A stretch of 64,000 nt of DNA, from positions 1 through 64,000 of the forward strand of contig CAZJYX010000004.1 in assembly GCA_964550375.1 (NCBI GenBank). The letters run 5' to 3'. The notes under the pieces are model-generated. The model worked only from the letters and a program-made list of their open reading frames with translations, was not told the origin of the DNA and did not search any database. Source of the DNA: JAAYXS01 sp964550375. GTDB lineage: Bacteria; Planctomycetota; Phycisphaerae; UBA1845; Fen-1342. Positions 17,732-28,362 of this stretch are shown here, piece after piece. The translations under genes were made by a program, and so were the position numbers. Each line of letters opens with the position of its first letter. Position 1 is the first letter of the stretch.

Positions 17732-20335
17732 ATGTATCGCGCACTCTGCCTCGTATGTGTTTTCTCCAGCTATCTTTGCGCGGGGGTAACCATGGCCGCT
17801 GAGCAGGCCGACCTGTGGGCGGCCGCCCGGCTCGGCAATCTGCAGAGGGTGACCGAGCTGTTGCCGGACGCGACCGACCACCAACTGTCTGCACCGCCGA
17901 ACGATGAGCCGCTGCTGCACTACGCCGTCCTGGGGCGGAATCCGGCCGTCGTGGAGCTGGTGCTGGCGCGCTGCGGCAACGTGAACGCGCCGGACGCGCT
18001 CGGCCGAACGGCCCTGCACGTGGCCGCCACGCTGAACGAGGCCAAGCTGATTGATTTGCTGGTGGCGGCCGGGGCGGACGTCCAGGCCCGGACGGCGCTC
18101 GGCGAGACGCCGTTGCACCTGGCGGCTCGCCGCTTCCAGGGCGCGGCCCTGCGGGCGCTGCTGGCACACGGGGCGGACGCCGGCGCGCCGAACTCGGCCG
18201 GCCAGACGCCACTGCATGTGCTCGGCTCGGCGGCGCGCGTGCGCGGCGCGCAGTTCGCCCAGGAGTTGCGGCCGCTAGCCGAGCTGTTGATTGCGCACGG
18301 CGCCGACCCGGGCATCGTGGCGCATGGTCTGCCGGGCCTGATCGAAGAGGAGGCCGCCCCCGTCGGGGAACGCGGGGCCTACCGCACGTACAACGAGATC
18401 ATGGCGTTCATGGTGGAGCGCGCCGCGCTCTATCCGGACCTGTGCCAGGTCCACGACATCGGCTACAGCGTGCAGGGTCGCTACCTGCGCGTGCTCAACA
18501 TCACGCAGGATCCGGGCGTCCCGGCCGACAAGCCCCAGTTCAAGTACATCTCGACGATGCACGGCGACGAGAAGGTGGGCAACGAGATGTGCCTGTTCTT
18601 CATTGATCACCTGCTGACCAACTACGGCAGTGACCCGGAAATCACCACCCTCGTCAACGAGATCGATATCTGGATCATGCCACTGATGAACCCCGACGGC
18701 TACGTCGCCGGCACGCGCTACAACGCCCGCGGCGTCGATCTGAACCGCAACTTCCCCGAGGGCAGCGACGGCGAGCCGGACTCGACCGAGGGGCGCGAGG
18801 TCGAAACCGCGGCCGTGATGGAGTGGGGCTGGGCCAACTCGTTCGTGTCGTCGGGCAACTTCCACGCCGGCGCGCTGGTCGTGAACTACCCCTTTGACGA
18901 CGACAACCTCGGCTCGACCTTTTCGCCCACGCCCGATGAGGACTTGTTCGTATACATCAGCGAGGCCTATTCGGTCCACAACCCGCCCATGTGGAGCAGC
19001 AGCACGTTCTACCACGGCATCACGAACGGAGCGGCGTGGTACACCATCGACGGCGGCATGCAGGACTGGAACTATCGCTATCAAGGCTGCAACGACGTCA
19101 CGCTCGAAATCAGCAACGTCAAGAGCCCGTCTTACTCCCAGATCCCGGGCCTGTGGAACAACAACCGCCAGTCGATGCTGAGCTATATGGCGAAGTGCCT
19201 GATCGGCGTGCGCGGCATCGTGACCGATGCGGACACCGGCCTGCCCGTGGCCGCGACCGTCACCGTCACCGGCCGCAATCACGCCATCTACGCCGACCCG
19301 CAGGTCGGCAACTATCACCGCATGCTGTTGCCCGGCACGTATGAGCTGCTGTTTGAGGCGGAGCATTACGACCCGGTCCGCGTCAGCGACATCGTCGTCG
19401 AGTCGGGCCCCGCCACGCGGCTGGACATCGAAATGGTGCCGGCGGCCCAGGTCGTCTATCCGAACGGCGGCGAGGTGCTGACAGTCGGCGCGCCGACCAC
19501 GGTAGCGTGGACGGGCAATCCCGCCGCACCGTTCCAGGTGCAGTACGGCGCTGACTACGGCGAATCCGTGGTTGTCACGGACGGCTTTGAAAGCGGCGCG
19601 TTCGATCCGGCCTACACCACCGGCGGCAACTCGCCCTGGTACATTGTCAGCGGCGGCGCGCACTCCGGCAGCCGCATGGCCCGCGCCGGTGCCATCCCGC
19701 ACGACGGCGTGAGCTGGCTGACTCGGCCGGCCAATGGCGGCGAAATGAGCTTCTGGTACCGCGTCAGCTCAGAAAGCGGCTACGACTTCTTCAGCTTCTA
19801 CGTCAATGACGAGCGGCTGGTCCACGCCTCCGGCACCGTTACCTGGACCAGGTTCGCCGCAACGCTGCCGCCGGGCGACCACATGCTCAAGTGGCAATAC
19901 GCCAAGGACGGCAGCATGACCTCCGGCGCCGATACCGTCTGGATCGACGACCTGAGCGTCACTGAAGACCTGATCACCTGGATCGATATTGCCACGCTGA
20001 CCGAGCCCGGCGCGACCACCACGCCGTGGACCCCCACGACACCCGGCGACGCCTTCAAGGTCCGCGTGCGCTCGGTATACGACGACCTGTACGGCCCCTG
20101 GGACGAGAGTGACGAGACGTTTGCGGTCAGCCCAGCCTTGTACCAACTTGGCGATTTGAACTGCGACGGGTTCGTCAACGCGTTCGACATCGACCCGTTC
20201 GTGCTGGCGCTGACCGATCCGGCCGGCTACGCAGCCGCGTATCCCGACTGTGACCGCATGTTGGGCGACTGCAACGAGGACGGCCTGCTCAACGCGTTCG
20301 ACATCGATCCGTTCGTGGCGATCCTGGTTAACTGA
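17732..20335 (+). CDS. Secreted ankyrin-M14 peptidase with dockerin-like pair
   Basis: An 867-residue exported protein. Order: signal peptide (1-25); about five ankyrin repeats (30-190, e.g. DALGRTALHVAATLNEAKLI); M14 carboxypeptidase domain (about 215-490) with the zinc HxxE in STMHGDEKVGNE, then MPLMNPDGYVAGTRYNARGV and DLNRNFPEG; a CarboxypepD-regulatory beta domain (about 490-565); an Ig-like strand set starting YPNGGEVLTVGAPTTVAWTG; a jelly-roll-like module (about 610-745); and at the C-terminus two calcium-loop units DLNCDGFVNAFDIDPFV and DCNEDGLLNAFDIDPFV. GGGAGA precedes the ATG by 4 nt; TAGAAT at 17662 is a possible -10. Combining ankyrins with a secreted peptidase is unusual. Confidence 0.85.
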   Translation: MYRALCLVCVFSSYLCAGVTMAAEQADLWAAARLGNLQRVTELLPDATDHQLSAPPNDEPLLHYAVLGRNPAVVELVLARCGNVNAPDALGRTALHVAATLNEAKLIDLLVAAGADVQARTALGETPLHLAARRFQGAALRALLAHGADAGAPNSAGQTPLHVLGSAARVRGAQFAQELRPLAELLIAHGADPGIVAHGLPGLIEEEAAPVGERGAYRTYNEIMAFMVERAALYPDLCQVHDIGYSVQGRYLRVLNITQDPGVPADKPQFKYISTMHGDEKVGNEMCLFFIDHLLTNYGSDPEITTLVNEIDIWIMPLMNPDGYVAGTRYNARGVDLNRNFPEGSDGEPDSTEGREVETAAVMEWGWANSFVSSGNFHAGALVVNYPFDDDNLGSTFSPTPDEDLFVYISEAYSVHNPPMWSSSTFYHGITNGAAWYTIDGGMQDWNYRYQGCNDVTLEISNVKSPSYSQIPGLWNNNRQSMLSYMAKCLIGVRGIVTDADTGLPVAATVTVTGRNHAIYADPQVGNYHRMLLPGTYELLFEAEHYDPVRVSDIVVESGPATRLDIEMVPAAQVVYPNGGEVLTVGAPTTVAWTGNPAAPFQVQYGADYGESVVVTDGFESGAFDPAYTTGGNSPWYIVSGGAHSGSRMARAGAIPHDGVSWLTRPANGGEMSFWYRVSSESGYDFFSFYVNDERLVHASGTVTWTRFAATLPPGDHMLKWQYAKDGSMTSGADTVWIDDLSVTEDLITWIDIATLTEPGATTTPWTPTTPGDAFKVRVRSVYDDLYGPWDESDETFAVSPALYQLGDLNCDGFVNAFDIDPFVLALTDPAGYAAAYPDCDRMLGDCNEDGLLNAFDIDPFVAILVN

Positions 20336-20368
20336 GCGCCGCCGGAATTCGTCCCGCCCAATTGCAGC

Positions 20369-20412
20369 CAACCCCCGCAGACCGTGGCAAGCGGTCCGCG
20401 GGGGTTGCTTCT
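20369..20412 (+). terminator. Bidirectional intrinsic terminator
   Basis: Arms at 20370-20384 and 20392-20406 form a 15-bp stem with one mismatch and a 7-nt loop, followed on the plus strand by gcttctgtc. It sits between the convergent M14 and tricorn genes and can serve both. Confidence 0.75.
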
Positions 20413-20438
20413 GTCACGGGCTGCAGCATGACAGCCGA

Positions 20439-23400
20439 TCAACGCTCATTTGGAGGCACGCCCATACCGCTACGGTCGGGGGCCGGCGGCCGCGGCGCCG
20501 GCACGTACTTGTGCGTCTTAAGCTCCTCCAGCAAATGAGCGATGGCGGCGTCTAACTGCGGATCCTGGCCACCGGTCATGAGTGCCGGGTCGTCAATGAC
20601 CTCAATGTCCGGGTCCACGCCGTGGCCCTCAATGCCCCAGGTACCGTCCGTGCGGTAGTAGCCGAACATCGGCACGGTCACGTACGCGCCGTCGATTAGC
20701 TGCGGGTTGCCGGCCATCCCCACCAGCCCGCCCCAGGTCCGCCGGCCGATGAGCTTGCCCAGGCCAACCTGGCGGAACAGGGCCGGGAACAGATCGCCGC
20801 CCGAGCCGGCCCAGCCGTTGATGAGCATGCACTTGGGGCCGAAGTGTGCCGCGCGGGGCGTGCGTCCGTCGCGGGCGTGCCGGTTGGCCCAGTAGTTCAG
20901 CAGCGGCCGGTTCAGCAGCTCGATGAAGCGGTCGGGGATCTGCCCGCCGCCGTTCCAGCGCTCATCGATGATCAGGGCTTCGCGGTCGCGCTGCCCGTAG
21001 AACTGCCGGAATAACTCGTTCTGCCCGCGAATGCCGGTATCCGGGACGTGGATATAGCCGATGCGGCCGCCGGATTGCTCCTCCACGTGGAGGCGATTGC
21101 GCTCGACCCAGGAACGATAGCGCAACTGCCCTTCGCCGGAGAGCAACTGGACGAGCACTTCGCGCGCGTCGTCATCGAGCTGTGGCTTGCTGCTCACGGT
21201 CAGCAGTGCGGTCCGGTCCGCGAGGCCGAGGAAGGCGGCCCACGGCTCGCGGCTCGTATCGAGCGGCAGACCGTTGACCGCCAGGAGGTAATCGCCGACG
21301 TGCACATCGACGCCCGGCTTGCTCAGTGGCCCGCGGCCGTCCAGATCCCACGGCCCGCCTTCATGAATCCGCGCGATGCGATAGGCACCCTGGTCCGGCT
21401 CGAAATCAACGCCCAGCATGCCTACCGAGACACTCGGCCCGCGATCGACCGGCCCGGTGCGGTAATACGCGTGCCCGATGTTCAGCTCGCCGATCATCTC
21501 GCTGATTACGTAGGCCACGTCGTCGCGGCAGACGCAGTCGGCCAACATGCGGCGGTAGCGTTCACGGACGGCCGGCCAGTCAACCCCGTGCATGCTCTCG
21601 ACGTAGAAGAAGTCGCGTTGGATCCGCCAGGTGTCGACGAACACCTGCTCCCACTCGGCGCGAGGGTCGATCACGGCCGTCATGCCCGCCAGCGGAATCT
21701 TGGCGTCGAGCTTCTGCCCGGGCCGGGCGTCGACAATGGCGTGGTCGCGGCCGGTCCGCACGAGGAGCTTCTTACCGTCCGCGGTCGGAACGAAGGAGCC
21801 CGCCCCGGCGACGACCGTCTTCTCCTCCTTCTTCTCGTCGCTCAGGTCAAACAGCTTGATCTCCGGGGGACCGCCGGCGCGGCGCCCGCCGTGGCGGACG
21901 TAGATGAGCTGGTTCTTGTCGTTGACCGTCAGACTGTGGAAGTAGCCGCTGCCGACGGGCAGTTGCAGGGCGCGTTGCTCGAAATCGGCGAACTCGATTT
22001 CCACCTGCTTGGCGGCCTTGTCCTTCTTCTCGTCCGGCTTGGCCGCAACCTCATCTTCGGACTCGGGCAGCTCAGCACTGGTGCGACTACCGGAGAATGA
22101 CCCGCTGAAGTCTGGTCCCGTGACCGTGCCGGTGATGGACTGGCCGCTGATGGTCGCCGCCATGGCGAATGTAACCAGGCCCTCATCCGTAGTGACGTCC
22201 AACTGGCACTCAAGCCGCCCCGTCACTCGATCGTACGTGCCGTCGTGAAGCGTGCCGTGGTACTTCCCGGCCTGGAGGCTGCCGCCGACCGCGCCCGCGG
22301 AATCGATGCGCAGCCGGAGCGTGAAGGGCAGGCCTTCGGGCGGCAATGCGCCCTCAGCGGTGATCGTGCCCTCCCAGACGCCGCTGACGCCGTCGTCGGC
22401 CGGAGCCTCTGCGGCCGGCGTTGCCTCCTTCTCACCTTCGTCGCCGTCCGGCGCGCCTTCCTTGGCCGGCTGCTCATCTGCCGGCTTGTCTTCGCTGGGC
22501 TGCTCCTCGGCGGGCTGCTCTTCCGCGGCCGGCTTCTCCTCCCAGGTCTCCTCGTCATTCTTGGGGGCCCAGGGGTAGGCGACGTCCGCGCGCAGCGGCA
22601 CGGCGACCAGCACGCCGGTTTCGGCATAGACGAAAGCCGGGCCGATGTCTTCGTACTGCGGACCCCGGAAACTGCGGTTGCTGGTGAAGTACAGGTAGTT
22701 CCCTTCACGATCGAAGGCCGGCGAGCGGTCGTTGAACATGCCGCTCGTAAGCTGATGCCGCGCGCCGCTCGCGACCTCGTAGACCCAGATGGCGGCCTGC
22801 TCGTTCTCGCCGTCGCGCGTGTAGGCGATCCAGCGCGAGTCATAGGACCAGGCCGCACCCGACGGCCGGCCGGAGGGATCCTGGTCAATCTCGGTCACAG
22901 CGCCGCTCTCCACGGCACAGATGCTCAGCCGTCCAGCATTGTCGCCGAAGGCAATGTACTTCGAGTCCGGCGACCAGCCGCGCATGAAGCGGAAACCGGG
23001 GCCGAGATCGGTGAGCTTGCGGGTCTCGCCTTTGCCGTCGGACTGCGCGAGGTGCAGGTCATACTCGCCGTCGGCGTCCGAGAGCCAGGCGATCCAGCGT
23101 CCGTCGGGGCTCCAGGCCGGATCGCGCTCCGCCGTGCCGCTGGTGCGCGTCAGGTTGCGCGGCACGCCCTCCTTGGCCGGCATCGTCCAAATGTCACCGC
23201 GTGCTTCGAGCACGGCGCGTTTGGCGCGCGGCGAAGTATCCGCCCCCCTGATGCTGTCGGCCACGTCGATGCGCTGCGGGCGGATGGTCGGCCGGTCGCC
23301 GGGAATGACGATGTCGATCGGCCGGGCCTGCTCCGTCTGCAGGTCGAGCAGGTACAGTCCGGTACCGTGCTGGAAAACGATCTCGCCGCCGCCGGTGGGG

Positions 23401-24212
23401 CCGGGCCCCATGGACGGCCATTTCACGTCGTACTCATCGAAATGTGTGACTTGCCGGCGATTGTCGCCGGGCGGCTCGTGGACCCAGATGTTAAGGCGAT
23501 GGTTCGGGCCGGCGTCGGACACGAAGTAGAGCTTGTCGCCGTGCCACATCGGCAGCGAGTCGGTGCCTTCCCAGGTGGTCACTTGCCGCGAAACATGGTC
23601 TTGCAGATGAAAGAGCCAGATGTCCGCGACCATCCCGCCGCGGTAGCGCTTCCAGGTGCGGGCGTCGCGGACCACGGGCGTGTAGGCGAGCCAGGCGCCA
23701 TCCGGGCTGATCGCGCCGTTTCCGCCGTAGGGCACGGGCAGCCGCTCCGCCGGACCGCCCGCGGCCGGAATGACGTGGAGTTGCGTGAATTCGAAGTCGC
23801 CGCGGCCGACGGCGTGGAAGATCAGGCGGCCGTCGGATGTCCAATCGCAAAGCTGCTCGCTGCTCGGGTGGTACGTAACGCGGAACGGCACGCCTCCGGC
23901 TAACGGAATCGTGTACAAGTCCGTGTCGCCGTCGTAGTTGCCGACGAACGCGATGGTCTGGCCGTCGGGGCTGAAACGCGGGAAGGCTTCGATGCCATCC
24001 GGACTGGCCAGTGGCGATGCCAGCCCGCCGGTGCGCGGCACAGTCCACAGATCATTGGCATAAACGAAGACGACGTGCGTGGCGCTGACGTCCGGATAGC
24101 GGAGCATGCCGCCATGCGGATGAACATCAGCCCGGACACCGGGGCCTCCGGCACAGGCCAGAAGCGCCACACACAGCTTGACGGCAACGTAACGTGAACA
24201 ACCCGACGGCAT
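20439..24212 (-). CDS. Tricorn-like protease (S41 family)
   Basis: A 1257-residue exported peptidase. After a signal peptide (residues 1-27), two beta-propellers with TolB/WD-type blades (SPDGQTIAFVGN, SPDGRWIAWLSD, SPDSKYIAFGD) span to about residue 520. A PDZ domain (about 930-1030, DVHVGDYLLAVNGLPL) and a C-terminal S41 serine-protease domain follow, with the nucleophile in NGWAGSGGD and a probable catalytic histidine in NIGHAYY. Between about residues 520 and 720 is an inserted acidic, Glu/Pro-rich low-complexity stretch followed by a small beta domain, not usual in tricorn. AAGGAG precedes the ATG at 24212. It likely degrades peptides in the periplasm. Confidence 0.9.
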   Translation of the reverse strand: MPSGCSRYVAVKLCVALLACAGGPGVRADVHPHGGMLRYPDVSATHVVFVYANDLWTVPRTGGLASPLASPDGIEAFPRFSPDGQTIAFVGNYDGDTDLYTIPLAGGVPFRVTYHPSSEQLCDWTSDGRLIFHAVGRGDFEFTQLHVIPAAGGPAERLPVPYGGNGAISPDGAWLAYTPVVRDARTWKRYRGGMVADIWLFHLQDHVSRQVTTWEGTDSLPMWHGDKLYFVSDAGPNHRLNIWVHEPPGDNRRQVTHFDEYDVKWPSMGPGPTGGGEIVFQHGTGLYLLDLQTEQARPIDIVIPGDRPTIRPQRIDVADSIRGADTSPRAKRAVLEARGDIWTMPAKEGVPRNLTRTSGTAERDPAWSPDGRWIAWLSDADGEYDLHLAQSDGKGETRKLTDLGPGFRFMRGWSPDSKYIAFGDNAGRLSICAVESGAVTEIDQDPSGRPSGAAWSYDSRWIAYTRDGENEQAAIWVYEVASGARHQLTSGMFNDRSPAFDREGNYLYFTSNRSFRGPQYEDIGPAFVYAETGVLVAVPLRADVAYPWAPKNDEETWEEKPAAEEQPAEEQPSEDKPADEQPAKEGAPDGDEGEKEATPAAEAPADDGVSGVWEGTITAEGALPPEGLPFTLRLRIDSAGAVGGSLQAGKYHGTLHDGTYDRVTGRLECQLDVTTDEGLVTFAMAATISGQSITGTVTGPDFSGSFSGSRTSAELPESEDEVAAKPDEKKDKAAKQVEIEFADFEQRALQLPVGSGYFHSLTVNDKNQLIYVRHGGRRAGGPPEIKLFDLSDEKKEEKTVVAGAGSFVPTADGKKLLVRTGRDHAIVDARPGQKLDAKIPLAGMTAVIDPRAEWEQVFVDTWRIQRDFFYVESMHGVDWPAVRERYRRMLADCVCRDDVAYVISEMIGELNIGHAYYRTGPVDRGPSVSVGMLGVDFEPDQGAYRIARIHEGGPWDLDGRGPLSKPGVDVHVGDYLLAVNGLPLDTSREPWAAFLGLADRTALLTVSSKPQLDDDAREVLVQLLSGEGQLRYRSWVERNRLHVEEQSGGRIGYIHVPDTGIRGQNELFRQFYGQRDREALIIDERWNGGGQIPDRFIELLNRPLLNYWANRHARDGRTPRAAHFGPKCMLINGWAGSGGDLFPALFRQVGLGKLIGRRTWGGLVGMAGNPQLIDGAYVTVPMFGYYRTDGTWGIEGHGVDPDIEVIDDPALMTGGQDPQLDAAIAHLLEELKTHKYVPAPRPPAPDRSGMGVPPNER

Positions 24213-24436
24213 GTGCTCTCCTTTCGGCTTTACATACCCATCCTGCGGCCCGACTCGCCGGCGCTGCGAAACGCGCCGGAGCAGCGCGAGCCCGGCCGCC
24301 CCTAGCCTAACAAGCCGCCCCCTGCCCCGCGACGGCCCTACAACTACGGACAACCCCCCTGCTCCCGGGGGCGTGAGCGCCGGGGCCATGCGTTCTCGGA
24401 CCGCACTCCCGCCACCGGCTTTCGGCCGCCTTGTGG

Positions 24437-24442
24437 TACACT
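24437..24442 (+). promoter_or_regulatory. -10 box of the ABC-F gene
   Basis: TACACT is followed by 8 nt and the ATG at 24451, with no Shine-Dalgarno between them. It fits the leaderless pattern seen at several genes here; no clear -35 was found. Confidence 0.4.
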
Positions 24443-24450
24443 GATGGACT

Positions 24451-26376
<1,926 letters not shown>

Positions 26377-26408
26377 CCGACGGTCCGTCGCCGGGGGTCA
26401 CTGGCGGG

Positions 26409-28262
26409 CTATCCGTCCGATAACGGTTTCTGTTCAGGTCCGTCGCCGGCCAATGGAATTGGCGGTTGCTCCGTCGCCGGTAACTCCATCGGCGGCGGCT
26501 CGGGCGGGGCTGCTGACGGTGGCCCGCCCTCATCGTGCACACGCAATGCGGCGCGCCGCCGCTGACTCCACGCCGCGCCGGCGAACAGCAGCGCCGCCAG
26601 CGCGTAGCCCACGACGATCGGGTAGGCCCGGTAGGCCACCTGCGTGGGCTGCGCGGCAGCCACAGCCGCTGCTGCCTCTTCAACGAGGACGTCCGGCACG
26701 CTCGCCCCTGCGGGAGCAGGCACGTGCACGCACTCGGCGCGCTGCCAGATGAAGTACTCATGCACGACGTTGCCCTCGAGGCGATAGGCGTGCATCGCGC
26801 CGACCAGCGTGAACACCGCGGCGGCGCCGGCCCAGATCGCGGCCGCGCGGTACTTCCGGTCAATCAACGCCGCCCCGATCGCGGTCAGGAACAGCGTTAC
26901 CAGGATCCAGCCGGAGTTCGCGCCGTTGAGCGCCAGCAGGCCCGGCAGGTAGATCGTGGCGGGCGCGGCATTCGGATCAAGCAGCAGATCGGCCAGCGTG
27001 CGCGTCGCGCCGGCAGCCGGCAGGTAGCCGGTGAAACCCACGATCAGCACGGCGGCCAGCACGGGGAACAGGGCAATCGCGACCGCCGGCGCGTGCGCCT
27101 GCGGCGTGGCCTGGAACGCCTGGGCCGTGATGAGTATGCCAATGTACAGGACGATGGCGGCCCCGGCCTCGATCGGGATCAGCGCTTGCAGGAACGGCCC
27201 CAGGCCGAACAGGAAGAAGGCCGTGAAGAACAGGCCGTTGAGGATCGAGTAGCCGGCCTTGGCGCCCAGGGCCTTCCAGCCGGGATGGCCAATGTAGATG
27301 GTCGTGGGGAAGCACGAGCCGAACAGCCCGGCCGCAATCGTCCCCAGGCCGTTAACAGCCAGCGACGGACCGGTGGCGTAGCGATCCCCCCCTGCCGCCG
27401 CCGACTCGATGTTCTGCAGCGAGCCGAGCACGTTCATGTAGCCCATCGGGATGGATACGGTGAGGAAGCGCAACAGCAACTCCGGGTCGCGCCGCAGCAG
27501 GTCAAGCAGCTCGCCGCCCACGAAGACGGGCGTAATCCACGCCACTTTGCCCAACCCGTCCCGTAGCGTCCCGGCCGACATTTGCACGCTGCCAAACCAG
27601 TCCCAGCCCACCGCCGTCGTGCCCCAGGCGATCAGCGTGCCGAACAAGACGGCCAGGAAACCGCCCGGCAGCCCCAGCGGAAAACGGTACTTGGCGAAGT
27701 ACGCCAGCAGCAGGAACGCCAGCGGCAGCAGCCCCACCAGCGGGCTCGTGAAGATGCGGTAGGCGAAGTCGGCCGCTATGAACGCGATGCCAATCGCCGC
27801 CAGCACGCCCAGCAGGGCGGCCCGCGGCGTCACCCGCCGAATCCGCTCGGCAAAGAACGCCCCGACGAACTCGATAACCCCGCTGACCAGGCACGCCAAC
27901 AACCCGGCCTGCCACGCCAGCGTGCCGTCGCCGGTCGCGCGGTACACCGGCTCCATGATGAAGAGGGCGAAGGCGATTACGGTCGGCGTATTGATGCCGT
28001 ACGGCAAGGCCGTGGTGTTCGGGTTGCGCGTGCGGCGTGCCACGCGGTGCGCCTGCACGCCGTAGAACAGGTTGCCGATCAGGAGGCTGATGGCGACGCC
28101 CGGCAGGATGCGGTGATAGATCAGGAAGTCCGGCAGGCCCGCCGCGAACTTGCACAGTGCTATGATCAGCAGCACCTGGACCAGGTTGTCGACCATCAGG
28201 CCGAAGAAGCCATCCAGATCACCGCGCACCCAAACGGGATAACGGAAGGGCTTGGCGGACAT
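26409..28262 (-). CDS. NCS2/AzgA-like permease
   Basis: A 617-residue inner-membrane protein with about 12-14 hydrophobic helices. The N-terminal part (VRGDLDGFFGLMVDNLVQVL, then NPNTTALPYGINTPTVIAF) resembles the nucleobase-ascorbate and AzgA-type permeases, which import purines by proton symport. It is longer than the usual 430-500 residues because of extra helices and a soluble segment after about residue 500, ending in a Pro/Glu-rich tail. Substrate unknown. GGGAG precedes the ATG at 28262. It is convergent with the ABC-F gene, with only 32 bp between their stops. Confidence 0.7.
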   Translation of the reverse strand: MSAKPFRYPVWVRGDLDGFFGLMVDNLVQVLLIIALCKFAAGLPDFLIYHRILPGVAISLLIGNLFYGVQAHRVARRTRNPNTTALPYGINTPTVIAFALFIMEPVYRATGDGTLAWQAGLLACLVSGVIEFVGAFFAERIRRVTPRAALLGVLAAIGIAFIAADFAYRIFTSPLVGLLPLAFLLLAYFAKYRFPLGLPGGFLAVLFGTLIAWGTTAVGWDWFGSVQMSAGTLRDGLGKVAWITPVFVGGELLDLLRRDPELLLRFLTVSIPMGYMNVLGSLQNIESAAAGGDRYATGPSLAVNGLGTIAAGLFGSCFPTTIYIGHPGWKALGAKAGYSILNGLFFTAFFLFGLGPFLQALIPIEAGAAIVLYIGILITAQAFQATPQAHAPAVAIALFPVLAAVLIVGFTGYLPAAGATRTLADLLLDPNAAPATIYLPGLLALNGANSGWILVTLFLTAIGAALIDRKYRAAAIWAGAAAVFTLVGAMHAYRLEGNVVHEYFIWQRAECVHVPAPAGASVPDVLVEEAAAAVAAAQPTQVAYRAYPIVVGYALAALLFAGAAWSQRRRAALRVHDEGGPPSAAPPEPPPMELPATEQPPIPLAGDGPEQKPLSDG

Positions 28263-28362
28263 GCGTCGCTCCCGGTAAAGCTGGTCAGACCGCGGCGACA
28301 CGCATCGTAGGGAGTGATCGGGCGACACTCAAGCCGGCGCGCTTAGCCCAAGGGCGCAAGGC

